64,000 nt of DNA from Pomacea canaliculata (GCF_003073045.1 NC_037599.1:26016695-26080694), one strand, 5' to 3'. Counted from the stretch's first letter, positions 24,081-37,969 are shown. Translations and numbers: made by a program. Notes: generated from the sequence alone by a model not told the origin.

Positions 24081-26193
24081 AAATGGACTCCGTATAAGCA
24101 GCTTCTCTTCACACATTGAATGTTTTTGTTTGTGCATTCTTTTTTTTTAAGTGAGAATACATTTACATTGTGGTCTAATGAGGAGCCTGCGAATCCTGTT
24201 TTTTTCCACATTCCTCTTTCTCCTCTTTCTCTCTCTTTTGTGTTTGTGTGTGTGTGTTTTTGTTTTTTTTTGACAATCCATAGTTTTTAATGTGCATAAT
24301 GTGTAATGCTATTTAATGTCCATTAATTTAGTATTTGTTATTTAATCTTCTAAACACATGTACATTATAATAAGTCAGGATCATTACCTTTTATGTAAGT
24401 CTTCATAGCATCATTATAATCACTTCTATCAAATTGTTTTATTTGTAAACATATTTCAAGCATCACGGTGCAAGTGATTACTTGAATGATGAGGATCATG
24501 TGTAAGTTTGTATTAAGATTTCAGAATATTTGTCTACTTTCATCTCTTGTCATTTTTTTTTTCAATACACCTACATGTCCTTATATTTGTCAAGACAAAG
24601 CATTGCTATTTCAAAACTTGTGTTACTAGGTACTATTGATGTTTTTTATCAAATTATACAATTATTCCCTTTTTTCCTTAGCAGATTACACTTATGGTAT
24701 AGATTGTACATGATGCCAAATTGACATGTTTTAAACACATACACATATACACACACACCCTCACTCACACACATATTCTATTCCATTCTGCTTCTACCTC
24801 TATTGCGATATACAAATGCTAAATATACAATACATATCATATATATATTTTTTCTTTAAAAAAAAAATCACATACCTACTGTCATAATTTCTTATTTGTG
24901 AAATACAGATATGTGTGACATCATAGATTCAGTCAATGACAGAACAACATATATAACACTGTAATAATAACTTTTTTTCCTCTAAAAGGTATATAACTTT
25001 AAGAATTGTGTGAAACTGATTTTTGTTATGGTGAAATTAGTAGGGATTAGGGGGTATAGTGTCTAAGAAATGGGGTAGTCAGTGGATGTGTACAGGTCTC
25101 CCTGGTAGCTGACATTGTAATAGTTGTATGTTCAATGGCATGGGAAATGTTTCTGTATTTATTAAGGTCCACTTTCATTGTTATGTTTTTTGGGGGGTTT
25201 TTTCTTCAAGTTTTTATTTTCTCCACCAATAATGTATCTTATAATATGAAACACAAAACATTACACAAAAGTTGCTTTGTATCAGAAATTCACAGGCAAA
25301 AATTGACCTATAAATGTTGTAAAACAAAAAAAAACAACCAAAAAAACAAACAAAACAAAAACAAAACAAAAAAAAGTACTGCAAAAATGTGTTTAGGACT
25401 GAACACTGTGCATCTATACAGCATTCAAAAAGAAGGGTGTGCATGCACACACAAAAGAGCATAGACATGTTATGTTTTGTTTGTTGGTGTAAATCACAAA
25501 AAAACAAACAAAAAAATAACAAAAAAAGATTTGGTTTGAAATAACTTCGCACACCCGGATATTGTTTCGGGCACGAACCGAAGAGCAGGACCGTTGTCTG
25601 AAATAAATAAAATGAGTCATTAAAAGAGGGAAGGTTATCTACTCCTCCTTTCTCTCCCTTTTCTCGCCCTTCCTGTCTTACCACTAGTAAACAGGTCTTA
25701 GTTTAAGCTTCAGACTATCCATGCTATTCATGATTGAAAATACACCTATCTCTCTGAAGCTTCGTACTCTCATTTTAACCAGACACTTTATTTTTTTTTA
25801 ATTACTCGAGGAGCGCTCTGTGAGCTAGTTTTCTATCTCATCACCATCTCATCTCTAAACCGGAATTGTGTAAACATTCCTTTCGAAACCCAAGATCAAA
25901 CGGGCCTTCTATTCACGACGCAGAAACTTCGCACAAAGACCCACATTAAATGACCATGGAATAAATGTCATCTGAGGATTTCCTGACTTCAGGTACACAA
26001 ACCTCTTGTAAATATAATTGATTACTCGTATTGTACATTCATCTAACACTTTTGTCATTTTTCATGATTTTTTGTAGTTGTCTATCAATTTAACTTCAGT
26101 TATCCCCACTTTACAAAAAAAAAAATTCACCCCTGCTTTACTGTTCATATCCTCCTAGGAATAAAGAACTATTGTCGCCAAATTTTTTTTAAA
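24081..26193. other. No recognised gene; low-complexity AT-rich DNA
   Basis: The stretch contains T runs, a GT run near 24240-24260, a CA-rich run near 24740-24770 and long A/AAC-rich sequence at about 25320-25530. Open frames across 25135-25684 are products of this low complexity. The first part may be the LINE's 3' untranslated region. Confidence 0.5.
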
Positions 26194-27490
26194 AAGTGCT
26201 TACTACTTAAACTATGAAACAACACTTCATCATTACTTATATTTGTTAACAAAAATGATATTGTATAGTTTGATTAAGTAAGAATCATTTTTCAGTAGAA
26301 TGTAATATCCGTATATCCCAAGAGGAGTAGGGGGAGGGTAGGGCTTAAGCCACGCTGGTGCAAGTAAGGTTGTTTACCACACTTTGTTATAAACAATAAA
26401 CACTAGGGAACTTATCAGAGCTTATGTTGTAAACTATGTATAAAAATTATATTTATTATTTATGCACATTGACTTTGATAGAAAACATACCTTACATTGT
26501 TGGTTCGATTACGAGAATTGCTTTGAAAAAATCATTCGTTGATTTATTTTGTTCCTCTTTGGTCTTTTTCACAATGAGTGTTACAGGAAGTTTTGTTGTA
26601 GGTAGAACATTTTACTTCCTCAGTATTCTTTGTGTTGTGTTTACTGAACAAACAGTTGCAGACATGACAGGTACATTTATCCATTAATTTCTTTACCCTA
26701 AAAATACATCTTTCCTGAGCCCTTAAAGTATCATATTACAGATATTTACTGCATCATCTAATTGCAAATTCGTGTGGCTGGAGCAATTTCAGTGTAATAA
26801 TATACATTTCCAAAAATATCAATTGGAAAATGTACAATGCAATTCAAAACTGATGCACATTGCATACAAAGTTTTTTGAAATGTGCAGTGAAATGTTGAC
26901 AAGTGTACATGGATTAAATACGATTAAATTATACCTAAATTAGACCTCTTAACCGAAAGTATAATTATCAGGAAGTAGCACTACTTTGAGGCAGTGGGGT
27001 GAGACACAAATGTGTGTGAATAATCAAAAGGATGATCTGTGGATGGAACGACAGTAGTTCAGCTGTTCAGGGGTAGGAATGAATACTGAAGCATGCTTAC
27101 ACTTAATGTAACATTTTACTGCACACTTTTATTAGAAAAAAAAGATTTTGTACACTTTTCCATATCACATGTGTCACAACAGAAAGTTTCTTTTATGATC
27201 TGAACATAATAGCTAAAACAAAAGTAGAATGTATTAAATCTGTTTAGTGTTTTTAGTTTTGGTTTCACAATCTACAACTCCTTTTTTCTCGAAAATTGAA
27301 AAGTTGATAGCCATGTATCGTCATTCACCTTTAGACACTAACATTATGACAATGCAGTGATATCAAAGACATTGGCAATTCTGATCCTTTTAACCTTTTA
27401 ACTTGAAAACTATATTTACTTAGTTATACTCTTTAGAAGTAGCAAATATTAGGAAAATTGTAGAAATCTATAAATTCCCTCTATAAACTT
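26194..27490. repeat. Second segmental duplication, copy 2 (partner 12537-13591)
   Basis: The sequence matches 12537-13591 in the same orientation. It lacks the hAT insertion of copy 1 and keeps a longer version of the signal-peptide-like reading frame at 26574-26670. Confidence 0.8.
26574..26670 (+). CDS. Possible orphan signal-peptide exon
   Basis: ATG at 26574 opens 32 codons (MSVTGSFVVGRTFYFLSI, then LCVVFTEQTVADMT) with a hydrophobic core like a signal peptide. It ends in phase 1 at ACAG followed by GTACAT. Phase 1 is the same phase used by the lectin signal exons, but this one is on the opposite strand and no plus-strand CTLD exon follows. In the duplicate at 12737 the frame is broken after FYFLS. 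It may be an abandoned first exon or chance. Confidence 0.25.
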
Positions 27491-29477
27491 CCTCTTAACC
27501 TAACAACCCGAGTATAAAGACATTGAAAGAGAGAACCCATATGGATTTACCCTGGGATTCATCTTGCACAAATAATATGGGTCTCAAGACCGAAGAGTGA
27601 AAACGGGTAAAGGCATGGACAAATAAGAAAACCATATGTGTTTTGGTGTGTGTGAAGGATGTGTGTGTGTGTGTAAAACCGGGTAGATCCCAGATAAATA
27701 ACAGTTGATTCTTGGATGATATTATTGGTATTTTAGGTAATTTTGACATATCCTGATGACAACAATGTAAATCAGACAGATTATGCCGAAAAAAATTCCT
27801 AAAAAATACCGTGAGTAATATCAGAAATAACATCAAATAACGCATAAATTACCATGAATAGTAATGCCAAACAAATGGATTAATAAGGAGTGTTTGCATG
27901 ATTACATTAATTAGAGCAGCAAAAAAGTGCACAAAAAATGCAAAATGTTACACAAAAAAAACAAAAAAAACATGATTTGTCTTTTACTGACGTTGTTGGG
28001 TTATATTGAAGTCTAAAATGTCTGTGAAAGTAAAATAAGGATAAAAAGCATGAAGGTCATTAAAAAAAAAATAATTTTAAATGTGTAAAGCCTACAAAAA
28101 CAATGGTGTGAAGCATTGTCGCCATTTAAATGCTGATAAATAAATGTCCTCATGAATAACAACCACATGTTAAATAGGCCAAAAAGACACGTTCGTTAAT
28201 GTGTTTAGATTATGAGTTGTAGAAGAAGCGAGAAAACATAGTAGTGCCACGACAAAACACCAATTAGAAATATTAAATTGGCTTTAGTTTATCTATTAAT
28301 AAATTAGAGTGTTTTCCCAAAGAAAAGGGTTCAAAATGATTTCTTATTTATCTATATTCAAAATAGCCATTTTTCACGTGTATGCGAGAAAGAGTGCAAA
28401 CTCCAAAAATTGCTACATTCAAAAAATAGCGAAGTTTTAAAATAAAAATGCATGCAACAAGACGTAATTCTCACTTATAATAGAACATGTAAAAATCGCA
28501 GCGAGATATAATATAGAATATGAAACGTCCAGGGCTGGATGTGCAGCTTGCTGGGGGGGGTATGAAATGGAAACTACAACCATTTTAAAAAAAATATGCA
28601 AATATTAAAACTTCTACTTTATTAAATTAGGATCGGATAAAAAAAATCTTATGTTAAAAGCCTAAGACATGTCGTTTTTTTCTGCAGGTAAGTGTACCAG
28701 CTTACTTCAGTCGTCCACCCCATAACAATTGTACTGACTGTTGATACATGCATGGTGGCTGCGAAGCGCACCTTCGCACTTCTGCTGAATTGAACCATTC
28801 TTATCGCTGATGAGCCACCAGCTAAACCATTAAGATATTTACAAACTGCTGAGTCAGCATTCTAAGAACTTCTAATTGGTATATGAACTGTTTCTGAAAG
28901 TGCCAGGCAGAATAACTCTAAAAATAGTAGTACAAGAAAATAATTATGAGGGAAGTGTATGAGGTCCGCTTAAAACCACAGTAGATCACTTAATTGCAGG
29001 TAATCCGAATCCTCTATATAAATCCAAATAATAATGTGAGTACCAAAAAAGGAAGGCCTACACAGCGCAACATCTCCTTCCATTCGATACCTATAGCATA
29101 TGTATATCTAGTGCCATAACCCCTATTATTAAGTCGTATAATCAGCAACACCTCCAAGTGAGATATCTCCGATTAAGAATTGTCTAATAATTAAGGCACC
29201 ATCAAACTCACTAGAGTATACGTGATACTATAATTTTACCTGAATAGGTGAAAATCACACAATCTCTCTAATATCTATTTTCATTCCTTTCATTACAAGA
29301 CAAGAGTGTTTAACCAGCGTGATTAAAGGACTAGACACTGCTAAAATAGTGTCTATTTTAATTTTAAATGGTAGTGGATCCAATGAATGAGGATAGCAAA
29401 GTTTGCCAGGCTTAGAAGTTGGTCTCCCTGTAAGTTTTTTTATATCTCATGAAACACAGTCAATATTTAAATCTTAC
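27491..29477. other. No recognised gene; AT-rich spacer
   Basis: I see no domain on either strand. A GT run lies near 27657-27675 and a G run near 28551-28560. Confidence 0.5.
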
Positions 29478-29628
29478 CTGACTGTTTGTAATAAGGAGTG
29501 GTTCTTGAGTCCTTCTTCTCTTCCAGACCACTGAAGTTTGTAACACGGCTGAGTCAGTTGACATGCACAGAAGTATGCTCCTCACACGCTGCTTTAAAGT
29601 GAATATTCCCCCATCGTAAATGGCATTC
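29478..29628 (-). CDS. Possible internal exon of unknown gene
   Basis: A minus-strand segment bounded by TTTCCAG and a GTAAG donor is open in one frame for 50 codons (begins NAIYDGGIFTLKQRV, contains VVWKRRRTQEP). It resembles no family I recognise, and no neighbouring exon with matching phase was established. It is listed because both splice sites look acceptable. Confidence 0.2.
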
Positions 29629-29639
29629 CTGGAAACAAA

Positions 29640-32049
29640 ATAATAAGATACAGCATTTTAAAAAAAAGTTGCTAGTGGGCAAGTATCATGATACATGTTA
29701 TGGATATATTAACAAATATGGATAATACTATTAAGGAATTCCCATTTTTCTCTGTACCAAGGCTGAAGTTGTACAGAAAGATTTATTACAGACTGTAATC
29801 CATGCACATAATCATGCGTTTGTTACTTTTTAGTAACTGCAGACTTGAAAAAAACATTGTTCATAAATAAATGCTATAAAAACCTTCAAAGGGAATAGCA
29901 AAATAATTTTGACTCCTCTATAACAAATAGAATACAGCACATACTGAGTGTGTCGGTCTTTTCCTGGGTCAGTCTTTCACCCACTCCAGAGGCTCAAGCA
30001 ATCCCTGAAGATTTGTAGGGAACTGAACGCCCTGCAGTTTCTCTTATCTTTTCCTGGTGTTGTTCTTCTCATCCTTGAAGCTCTTTTACATGCTTTATCA
30101 CCCTCTCTCTCTTTCAGAAAAGAAGTTGTGCTGTCCAGGTTTTCTAGTTGAGCCTGGAACAACGACACAATGCAGAAACGATTATAAGATGTAAATCTTT
30201 GTGGCTTCATATAAATTCACAATGCTTGAAATATAACTACTCTTGGTTGCCTTTTCTATTTGTCTAATATCTATTTGATATCTGATCCTATTTATTTCAT
30301 TTTTTTTTCGACTATGGCCAAAAGAAGGCTGGGATGTGTTCACTTCTGGCTATATTCAAAAAACACTGTTATAAGTCTTGGCCGAGAGTAAGAAAAACAA
30401 ACTTTAAAATGATTATAAACAAAATGCTTTCAAATTCACTTCCAGGGTTTGGGGTCCAATGCTGGCAGGATGAAAAACTGGAATAGTGTTGAAGATGTGA
30501 AGCAAAGGTTAAATAGTAATTTGTGAAGTAGCTATACTGGGGACACCCTAGGGCTGACAACTACTGGCGGGCAGAAGTATGGGCAATGGGGGTGGAACAC
30601 TTCTGCATTGAATGGTCTAATAGTGATTCCTGGCATTCTTACTCCTTCGATGTCGGTTAGCTGTGCATTCTGTGTCAATAATGATAATTGCATAAACTTA
30701 TTTGCTCAGTAAATTTGAAAACTATAAGCTAGTTGATATGTTTTTTAAAAACTTTTATTTTTTGAAAGACATTTTATTAAGAAAAAATTTGTTTATCATT
30801 TTAAATATGCTATTTTACCAGGAAATTTGACACAGCTTGTTCCTTACAATGTCCCCCGTCAAAAGATCCCTAAAAATTAAAAGAGAAAATGAGCACTGAC
30901 CAAATCTAATCGGAGTTCCGGTGGCTTTTTTGTTTGATTGGAGTATTTGTTGTATCACTCTGCCACCGTGCGACATTCTTTCAATTCTCGCAGATTTTGG
31001 CTGCCTGCTTGGTAGTTACCTTATGGAAATATTAAAAAGTAAGCCAAATTAGAATTTCACAATCCAGGAACAAAAGTATATCATCATTTCCTTAACAATC
31101 TGCACTTTTATAGTGCGCATAATAACCAAAGTTATCAGTACCCATGCTCAGTGTTCCAAGTCAGATATTCTTTTTATCTCCTTCTTTTTCTGGCATACTA
31201 ATGGTATTAGCAGTATTTCCACAATGCTGCACACGTTCATGAATTTTCTTCTGATATTAAATTCATTATGAAATAAAAAATTGCAACTTACTTATGACTT
31301 TGTGCAGGCAAACTGGAATGCATGGGCATGAGGAATCTGGGTGCTTTAATAATGAGCTGTCGAGTTTGGTGGCCAGTTGCACATCTGTGACCACTGGATT
31401 TTAAAAATTGCATGCAGCCTGTTGGAATTACAGCTACTGCCCTTTAAACTTCGTGCTTCTCCAAAAACTCAACAACATGGAATAAGGTATCTGCTGAAAC
31501 AGACATGCAGTTGTAGGCATTTTATCCTAATATCGGCTAGAGCTTGTTGCTTTGTACCATACTGTTAAAATAAAGAGTATTAAGCAAACATAAATAAAAA
31601 TAGAATGTGTAATAGGCATATTTGCACTGATAGTTCAATGCAGGTGTTAACACATGACACGAGCCGTACATTTCTTCCTCCTAAAGGCTAAAGCGGTAAA
31701 ACCCCCGTGTACCCATTGAATTTACTCGCCTTTTCTAAGAAATATATTTAGAAAAGTCTACAGATAAGATGAATTTCAGAACAATTCAGAATTGATAATG
31801 ACAGATCAAAATGTGTTGAAGTGGAAGAGTGCTTACAATTAATTTTTTCTAAGAACGTACTTTATGATAATCAACACACTAAGATTTAGCGAGTTCTTTA
31901 AGTCCAAGGTGAAATAATACCAGAAGCTATTTTCTACAGATCTATATGTACTAACTTTTGTGGGGGTTTTTGCAACAGTGTTCTGGGATGCTTTGGGATG
32001 TAGGTGTTTCGTTTTGAGTGGCATGATACTAGATTTGTGCGAAGCTAGA
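29640..32049. other. No recognised gene up to the assembly gap
   Basis: Short open pieces on the minus strand at about 30153-29975 and 31393-31292 have acceptor or donor-like edges but no conserved motif, and their phases do not join. Nothing else is recognisable. Confidence 0.4.
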
Positions 32050-32149
32050 NNNNNNNNNNNNNNNNNNNNNNNNNNNNNNNNNNNNNNNNNNNNNNNNNNN
32101 NNNNNNNNNNNNNNNNNNNNNNNNNNNNNNNNNNNNNNNNNNNNNNNNN
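32050..32149. other. Assembly gap of exactly 100 N
   Basis: One hundred consecutive N. A round number usually marks a scaffold join of unknown true length. Confidence 0.98.
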
Positions 32150-35100
32150 GAACAAACTTGCATAATAGGTTGAATCAGTTTTTCATTTTGGACAATTTTA
32201 CACATTAAAAACAAACTAAACACAGAAGTTTCTTGAGAGTTAATATCCTGTACCCGCTACTCTCTATGTAAGAGGGATAAGATATAACCATCCGCATTAT
32301 GCTCATTGGACTTGAGTAATACTTTATCGATTATAGTAACAAAATTGTAAGTATAAAGAATTGGATTAACAAAGTCAAAAACACGAACAGAATATTCTTT
32401 TGTAATGTGTCTGTACGTATAGTTTGTGGTGTTTGTCACGCTACGTACCAGTTGGAAAGTGTTCACAGACGAAAGTTACCTCCCTTGCGTTCGCATTCTT
32501 GGCCTCATGATTGCATCATCAATTGGAATTGGATTTGTGCAATTTTGAGTGACGAGAAATACGCAGTTTTTATCGAGGCAGTCTGTCTTCTAATAATGGT
32601 ATAATTTGGATAAGTAAAAAGAGCAAAGATTGCTTAGTGAGTAACTCATGGATCCTAATGGACACAACGTGTAGAACTTCTTCCAATCTCTAGAGTACTG
32701 CATCAGTGTAAACTCTTCATCTACTAATCCTCCTTACCTCCGTGCGTATTCACTTCTTCAAGCAGAATTCAAATTCATTAACTATAGGCACTGAGTATAA
32801 CCTTACGAAGTCAAAATCTAAAGTGTGATTAAAATATTCAATGTACTTACAATATTAAATTTCTGCACGCATAATCACGCTTGTGAAAGATTACAAATGC
32901 AACCATTTAGCAACGTCAGAAGTCCATCCACACAGTTCTGATCAACACCTTGTCGAGCTCGTTCTTCTTCATTGTCTGCCAAATAAGCACAGACTTTTGT
33001 GGCAATTTTTAAAACATATCTCAATTTCTTGTTTTTTTCTTGTTTTATGACACTTTTATGCCTGTCTTTCTGGGCGAAAAAAGAGCTATATTATGACGCA
33101 TGGAGTCTTCCATTTTTTTCTAAGCAGATCCCGTGTATTGAATGCTTCAATTGAGGTAATTAAGTTTATGTCTCTCTTCAGTTTTTGACAAATAGACAGA
33201 TATATTTTACTGATCACATAGCACTGATATAATAAACATCGGTGTACAAAGCACACATTTATCAATGGCATGAAGAAAACTGACATATGATTCTACTATG
33301 TGAGACAGTGCTTTAACCACTGGCTCGAGCTGTGATTCATTCTGTTTAATGTTTTTATTACTGTTTCGTTGAAATGTTTGTGCAAATTTATTTAGTGGAT
33401 GTATAGCTTCAAAGTCTAGTACGATGATTTTAATCATGGATTACGCTCACATATAGGTAGTTTTCCTAAAATATTGGTTAAACAATTCCATTATTAAGAC
33501 GAAGCGCTAAACTCTGCACACAAGAAAAGAGTCAAGCTCATAATTATTGTCGTTTTTTCACAGAAACAGATTACATATAGTCCTAGTCCTTCTATAGGGC
33601 GGGAAAGGCTGTATTTGAGCTTCAACACGTATCGTCTAGCCGCATTGGCTATCCGTTTCCACCATGGGAATGAGGCACTGACATCTGGTGATTGGGACGA
33701 GTGAGGGACAGTGGTTATAGTAGGGTCGATTCGACTCGAGGACTGGTGTGTATTATGATTCGCAGAGGTTGAACGGAAATAAGGCAGCACTGGTGAAGCC
33801 GAGACAACTTAAACGTTATGTTTTACAGCTATCTACAATATTGTACATATTAAGCTTACTATTTTCTCCCTCACACCAACTTGGCTAATTTGTGGGATAT
33901 CTTTTCTCCGCTCCAACGTGCATACAGTAAAGATAAGAATATCGACTGAAGCTCTTGAAATGCATAATAGAGAACTGACTGAGCGCCGTTGGTGAAAAGA
34001 AAGACGCCTCATCAGCCATCCCTGTCTCTGATGATAATTTATGTAGACTACCCACGATGCTGATAGGGTGTCTTTCTAGCTGATTTTTTTGCTTATCTGG
34101 CCTAACTGATTCAACGAGTAAAACAGATTCTAAGAATGTGAATACGAATCAATGTTTGCTGCCAGCAAAAGACATGTGTCACGAACAATATGTCTATATC
34201 ATTAGTGCTGTTGATTGTAATATACCGAGGGTGTTTTAAAAATGTACACAGAGAAACCGTTCGTATACTGCAATTATAATAATTTTGCAGTTATACATGA
34301 GTCCAATACATCTAAATATATATGTAATTGTTATTTTTATAATTATGCATGAATTATAAAGCAAATAGCATGTAACTTTGTTGAACGATATAAACGTCAA
34401 CAGAATTCATCACTATATAGTTTTAAAAAACGAATTTCTCATCATATTTAATCTTTATCTTTATAAATGTTGTGTTTCATGACACACACCTATGCAGATC
34501 TGCAGACAAAACTCTGCTCTCTCTCTCTTATATATAGTGCGCTTCACGGAGCATAAACCAGTGGATGAAAGTTGGTGAGACCTTCTATAACAAAATTCTA
34601 CTCAAATCTTTTTACTTTTTTCATACTCAAAATAGTACTGTTTCATGAAGAAAATAAAATAAACCAAAACTACGGGAAAAGCAAGGAGCAAAAGATCAAT
34701 TAAATGAAGTTTACTGCTCTAGTTCATAAAAATTCTCTTAATTTCACTCCTTTAATTGATATCAGTGAAAGGTTTGCGAGTTATCTAATTTCGCTACAAC
34801 ACTGATTCAAGCGAACGTTAAACAAATAGATAATAACGGCTCCGAGTTCAAATGTACAGGTTGGAAATGCGACAGAAAATCCGAAAGTCGCAGAAGAAAA
34901 CAAAGTCAGACAGTCGTCACAGCAACGACGCAAAAAAAACAAGAAAAAAAAACAAAACAAAAAACACATTGGCCTACACAATGGGCACCAAAGAACACAT
35001 AAGCTAATAAAAAAATTACGGAGAGCCGCCTCTCTCAAACTGTTAGGCGAAGGGACGCCACTCTGAACTCTATCTGATTTGTATCTGTAACGATGCTTCC

Positions 35101-35489
35101 ACTTCATCTTTAGGCATAAAAGATGCACTCGTATAAAGTCGGTCTCTGGAGAAAAAGTTAAACCTTAACAATGAGTGCTAACAGAATCGCTGTGAACTAA
35201 GCATCATGACATTATTTAACTCATTCAACTGAATTGTACTTTGTCCAAGTTTAGATATTGATAAACATGCTGCTCCAGATGAACGAATAATTTTGCTTTT
35301 CATCCCACATAACCATGGATTTTTGTTTCCTCGTCACAACTTTGCTATACTTGGTCACCATCAATGATATTTTCTTAGGATATGAAAATTTCTTAATAAT
35401 CATCAATAGGTGGTCAATATGTTCTCATTACCAACTCCATAAAGAGCTCACAGTAAACAGGTTACTTCCACGTAATGTCAGCTTGCTTG
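32150..35489. other. No recognised gene
   Basis: No conserved domain is visible. Open frames at 33494-33790 and 34781-35128 lack recognisable motifs and splice context. Confidence 0.45.
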
Positions 35490-35600
35490 TAATCCATCCA
35501 TGTAACTGCCATCAGTGGAGAAGCTTATAGCAGGAACGATGATGATGAGGATCCACCCAGCCACAGTCTGCTGTTTGCATTGTCTACGCACCCACAAGAA
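35490..35600 (-). pseudogene. Relic of a CTLD first exon
   Basis: The minus strand reads DCGWVDPHHHRSCYKLLH and then a stop (TGA, 35514-35512). C-G-W and SCYKL are the signature of the first CTLD exon seen in the lectin genes here. The reading phase at the upstream AG does not match the phase-1 pattern of the other cassettes, and no following CTLD exon is visible. It is a dead fragment beyond the CTLD pseudogene at 36559-37467. Confidence 0.6.
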
Positions 35601-36558
35601 ACAAAAGGTAATTTTGTTTATTGTGGTACAGCCATCATCCCTATAATATAGAGACACTGCCATGTCATAAATGTGCAAATTCTACTATATATATAACAAA
35701 ATATTTAATCGTATTTCTGCTCGTTTAATGTGTATAAATTTAAATGTTTGAAAATTTGTCAAGAAAACATTTTGAACAAATACTCTAGCGCAGAGAATAC
35801 TGAAAACACACAGGTTCCATAAAAGCATTAAGTCAATACTTGTCAAAATGGACATAGTTTCGGCATTCTTCATTTTTATGGCACTCCTAAATCGTTTGGA
35901 GGTAAACTGTCGTAGAAGAGTGAAATTTTATAAAAATTATAGAAACTATCTAATATCAGCTTTTACGAAGTAAGAATTACAGTAACAGCAGAGACATCTA
36001 CCCCTGTTCCCCCGAAATTCGCCTGCTAATAGGACACACATGGCAGCACGCAACACAAATCATAAACAGGAATATAAAGAAGAATCAGATTATCACACTT
36101 GAAAGGGCAGAGGATTAAAATGTGGATTGGTTTGCACAAGTCATTAAATAGTTATGTGTAGGTAAAACGACAACAAGTATAAATTGAAACTATTTTTCAT
36201 ATAAATAATTACTCTTAATTCAAAAAGCACTGTTTTTCGCGCCTCAGATTCATACAGGTAAGTGACCCGTGTTTGAATCATGAGCCGGCCATTGTGTTGA
36301 TTACCTGCTTTGTCATTAGGCAACGTCCGCTGCTTGCAGCGCATTTTCTACAGTTGCTAGAATATGGAATCTCCTATCACTAGTGTGCTTAAATATTTTT
36401 AACCATTCAACTCTCCAATGTGTTTCTTTCGTAGATGCTTTGAAAAATGGGATAGTCACAGGTTAAATTTACATTCTTCACTCCTGCTTTTTTTTTTGCT
36501 ATTTAAATTCATTTTAAAAACTTATAGCAACAAGCCCTCTTCAAACGTTTCTACTTAC

Positions 36559-37467
36559 TTAATTGTTTTTGCAATGTATCGGCGAGACCGCTGACAGGAC
36601 GCAGCACGCATGAGGCCGTCAGACCATCACGCGCAATCATTGTTGTCTTCGTCCCTGGCTCGTCTGTGTCCCACATTCTTTAGTTCAAAGAGAATTGGTC
36701 AGCGGTGATAAACAGATTTAGAGAAACGATAGACTAGACAAGCACCGTGTCTAAAACATCGTGTACACGACTGTGCTAGTAGTAACTAGCTGTAAAAAGT
36801 AGTTCACAAGGGGAATACGTGTTAATTAAAAAATCCGAAGCAAATATAAATTTAAACGACTTTGTCACATGTAATAAGCGAGATCTTTCAGATTCTCCTC
36901 TGGAGAAAAAAACTCACGTGACTAGAGGTGTATATGAACGATGTTTCAGTCCACTGACATTTGCCCGGATGGTTGGACCTTTTGTAATCCTACCACCATC
37001 TTGATATAAGGGGGAAACGTTCCATTTCTTTCTTTATATGCAGCTTTAGATAAACCAAACCAAGGTATCAAAGATAACAATAGATATAACGGTAACAATA
37101 TATATATATATGTGTGTGTGCAATAAAAGTACTTAAATAGTGGTAAAGTACGAATTTGACAAAACACTGGCTTCAATAAATAAAATTAAAGACAGTTTTT
37201 CTTCCCCGTTGAAAAGTGCATACCACACAGTTAAATAAATAATGGGAAAAAACAACTCCAATCATAATTCTCGAAATTTGCTCTTAAAGCAGTGTCTATA
37301 GAGAGAACATACCAGTTCATCTATAGAGTTTATAGAAAGCATGTCAGCGCCATCTGCATTGCAGCTCGCTTCAGCATCCGACCACACCATGTCCTCTACA
37401 GACAGCTTGTAGCAGGAAGAAATAAGGATCCAGCCAGTTTCACAGTTTTTTGAATCTCTGGTGTGGT
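36559..37467 (-). pseudogene. Fourth CTLD cassette downstream of gene C, pseudogenised
   Basis: The first exon (37467-37313) is intact: SKNCETGW, SSCYKL, VWSDAEASC, DGADMLSINSIDEL, with phases 1 to 0 and a GTATGT donor. The second (about 37043-36918) reads LHIKKEMERF up to RWW, and then one G is missing from the WWVGL codons, so the frame shifts and stops. The third (36677-36559) keeps splice-like edges, but its cysteines (DNNDC, ASC) appear only in a shifted frame with an internal TGA. It therefore cannot encode a full domain. Gene C appears to terminate before it at 38096. Confidence 0.7.
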
Positions 37468-37963
37468 CTGAAAAACCAAATCCAAGGAACCACTAGATTA
37501 TGTAATACATCTCTCATGACCTTGCCTTGTACGACTACTATCCATCTATATATCACATGCAGTGTGTGTGTGCATGGATGTGCACAGGTGGACTGCTGTC
37601 TGTCTGCCAAGACCAACGTTTAGCATCTTGCGAAGTTCTCTACTGTTAGTCTCGGCGAGCCGTAACAAAGAATGTGACTAAACCGGAAGCTTTGTAGTCT
37701 CATGGCTCGTTTAAGTAGTTGACTGGAAAAAATCGTCTGCCAGTATTCCGGGGATATCATTTCGTGGTGTGTGTGTGTGATCAGGATTGGGAGGCGATGT
37801 ACATAAGCGGCAAGTAGATTCTACAGCTTGGAACCAATTTAAAAAAAAAGTAAATTCTAAGCTTTAGTGAATAATTCAATCCTAATAATGGATAATGTCC
37901 AACATATTCAAAACACCAGCGAAAGTTTAAACTATATGTCAAAGACTAGCATAAAGGATTTTT

Positions 37964-37969
37964 TTTATT
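37964..37969 (-). promoter_or_regulatory. Polyadenylation signal AATAAA of gene C
   Basis: AATAAA on the minus strand about 127 nt after the stop at 38096. It fits a transcript that ends before the CTLD pseudogene downstream. Confidence 0.4.

Noticed and set aside
25135..25684. Long open frames on both strands
   Set aside because: They arise from AAC- and A-rich low-complexity DNA with repetitive Phe/Cys or Lys/Asn content.
29975..30153. Minus-strand open segment after TTGTTCCAG (AQLENLDSTTSFLKERE)
   Set aside because: Only the acceptor looks acceptable, no matching donor or phase with neighbours was found, and no family is recognised.
31292..31393. Minus-strand segment between AATCCAG and GTAAGT, open in one frame
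   Set aside because: It is short, has no recognised motif, and its phase does not join the other candidate exons nearby.
33494..33790. Minus-strand open frame of 98 codons
   Set aside because: No domain, no splice support and no similarity to neighbours.
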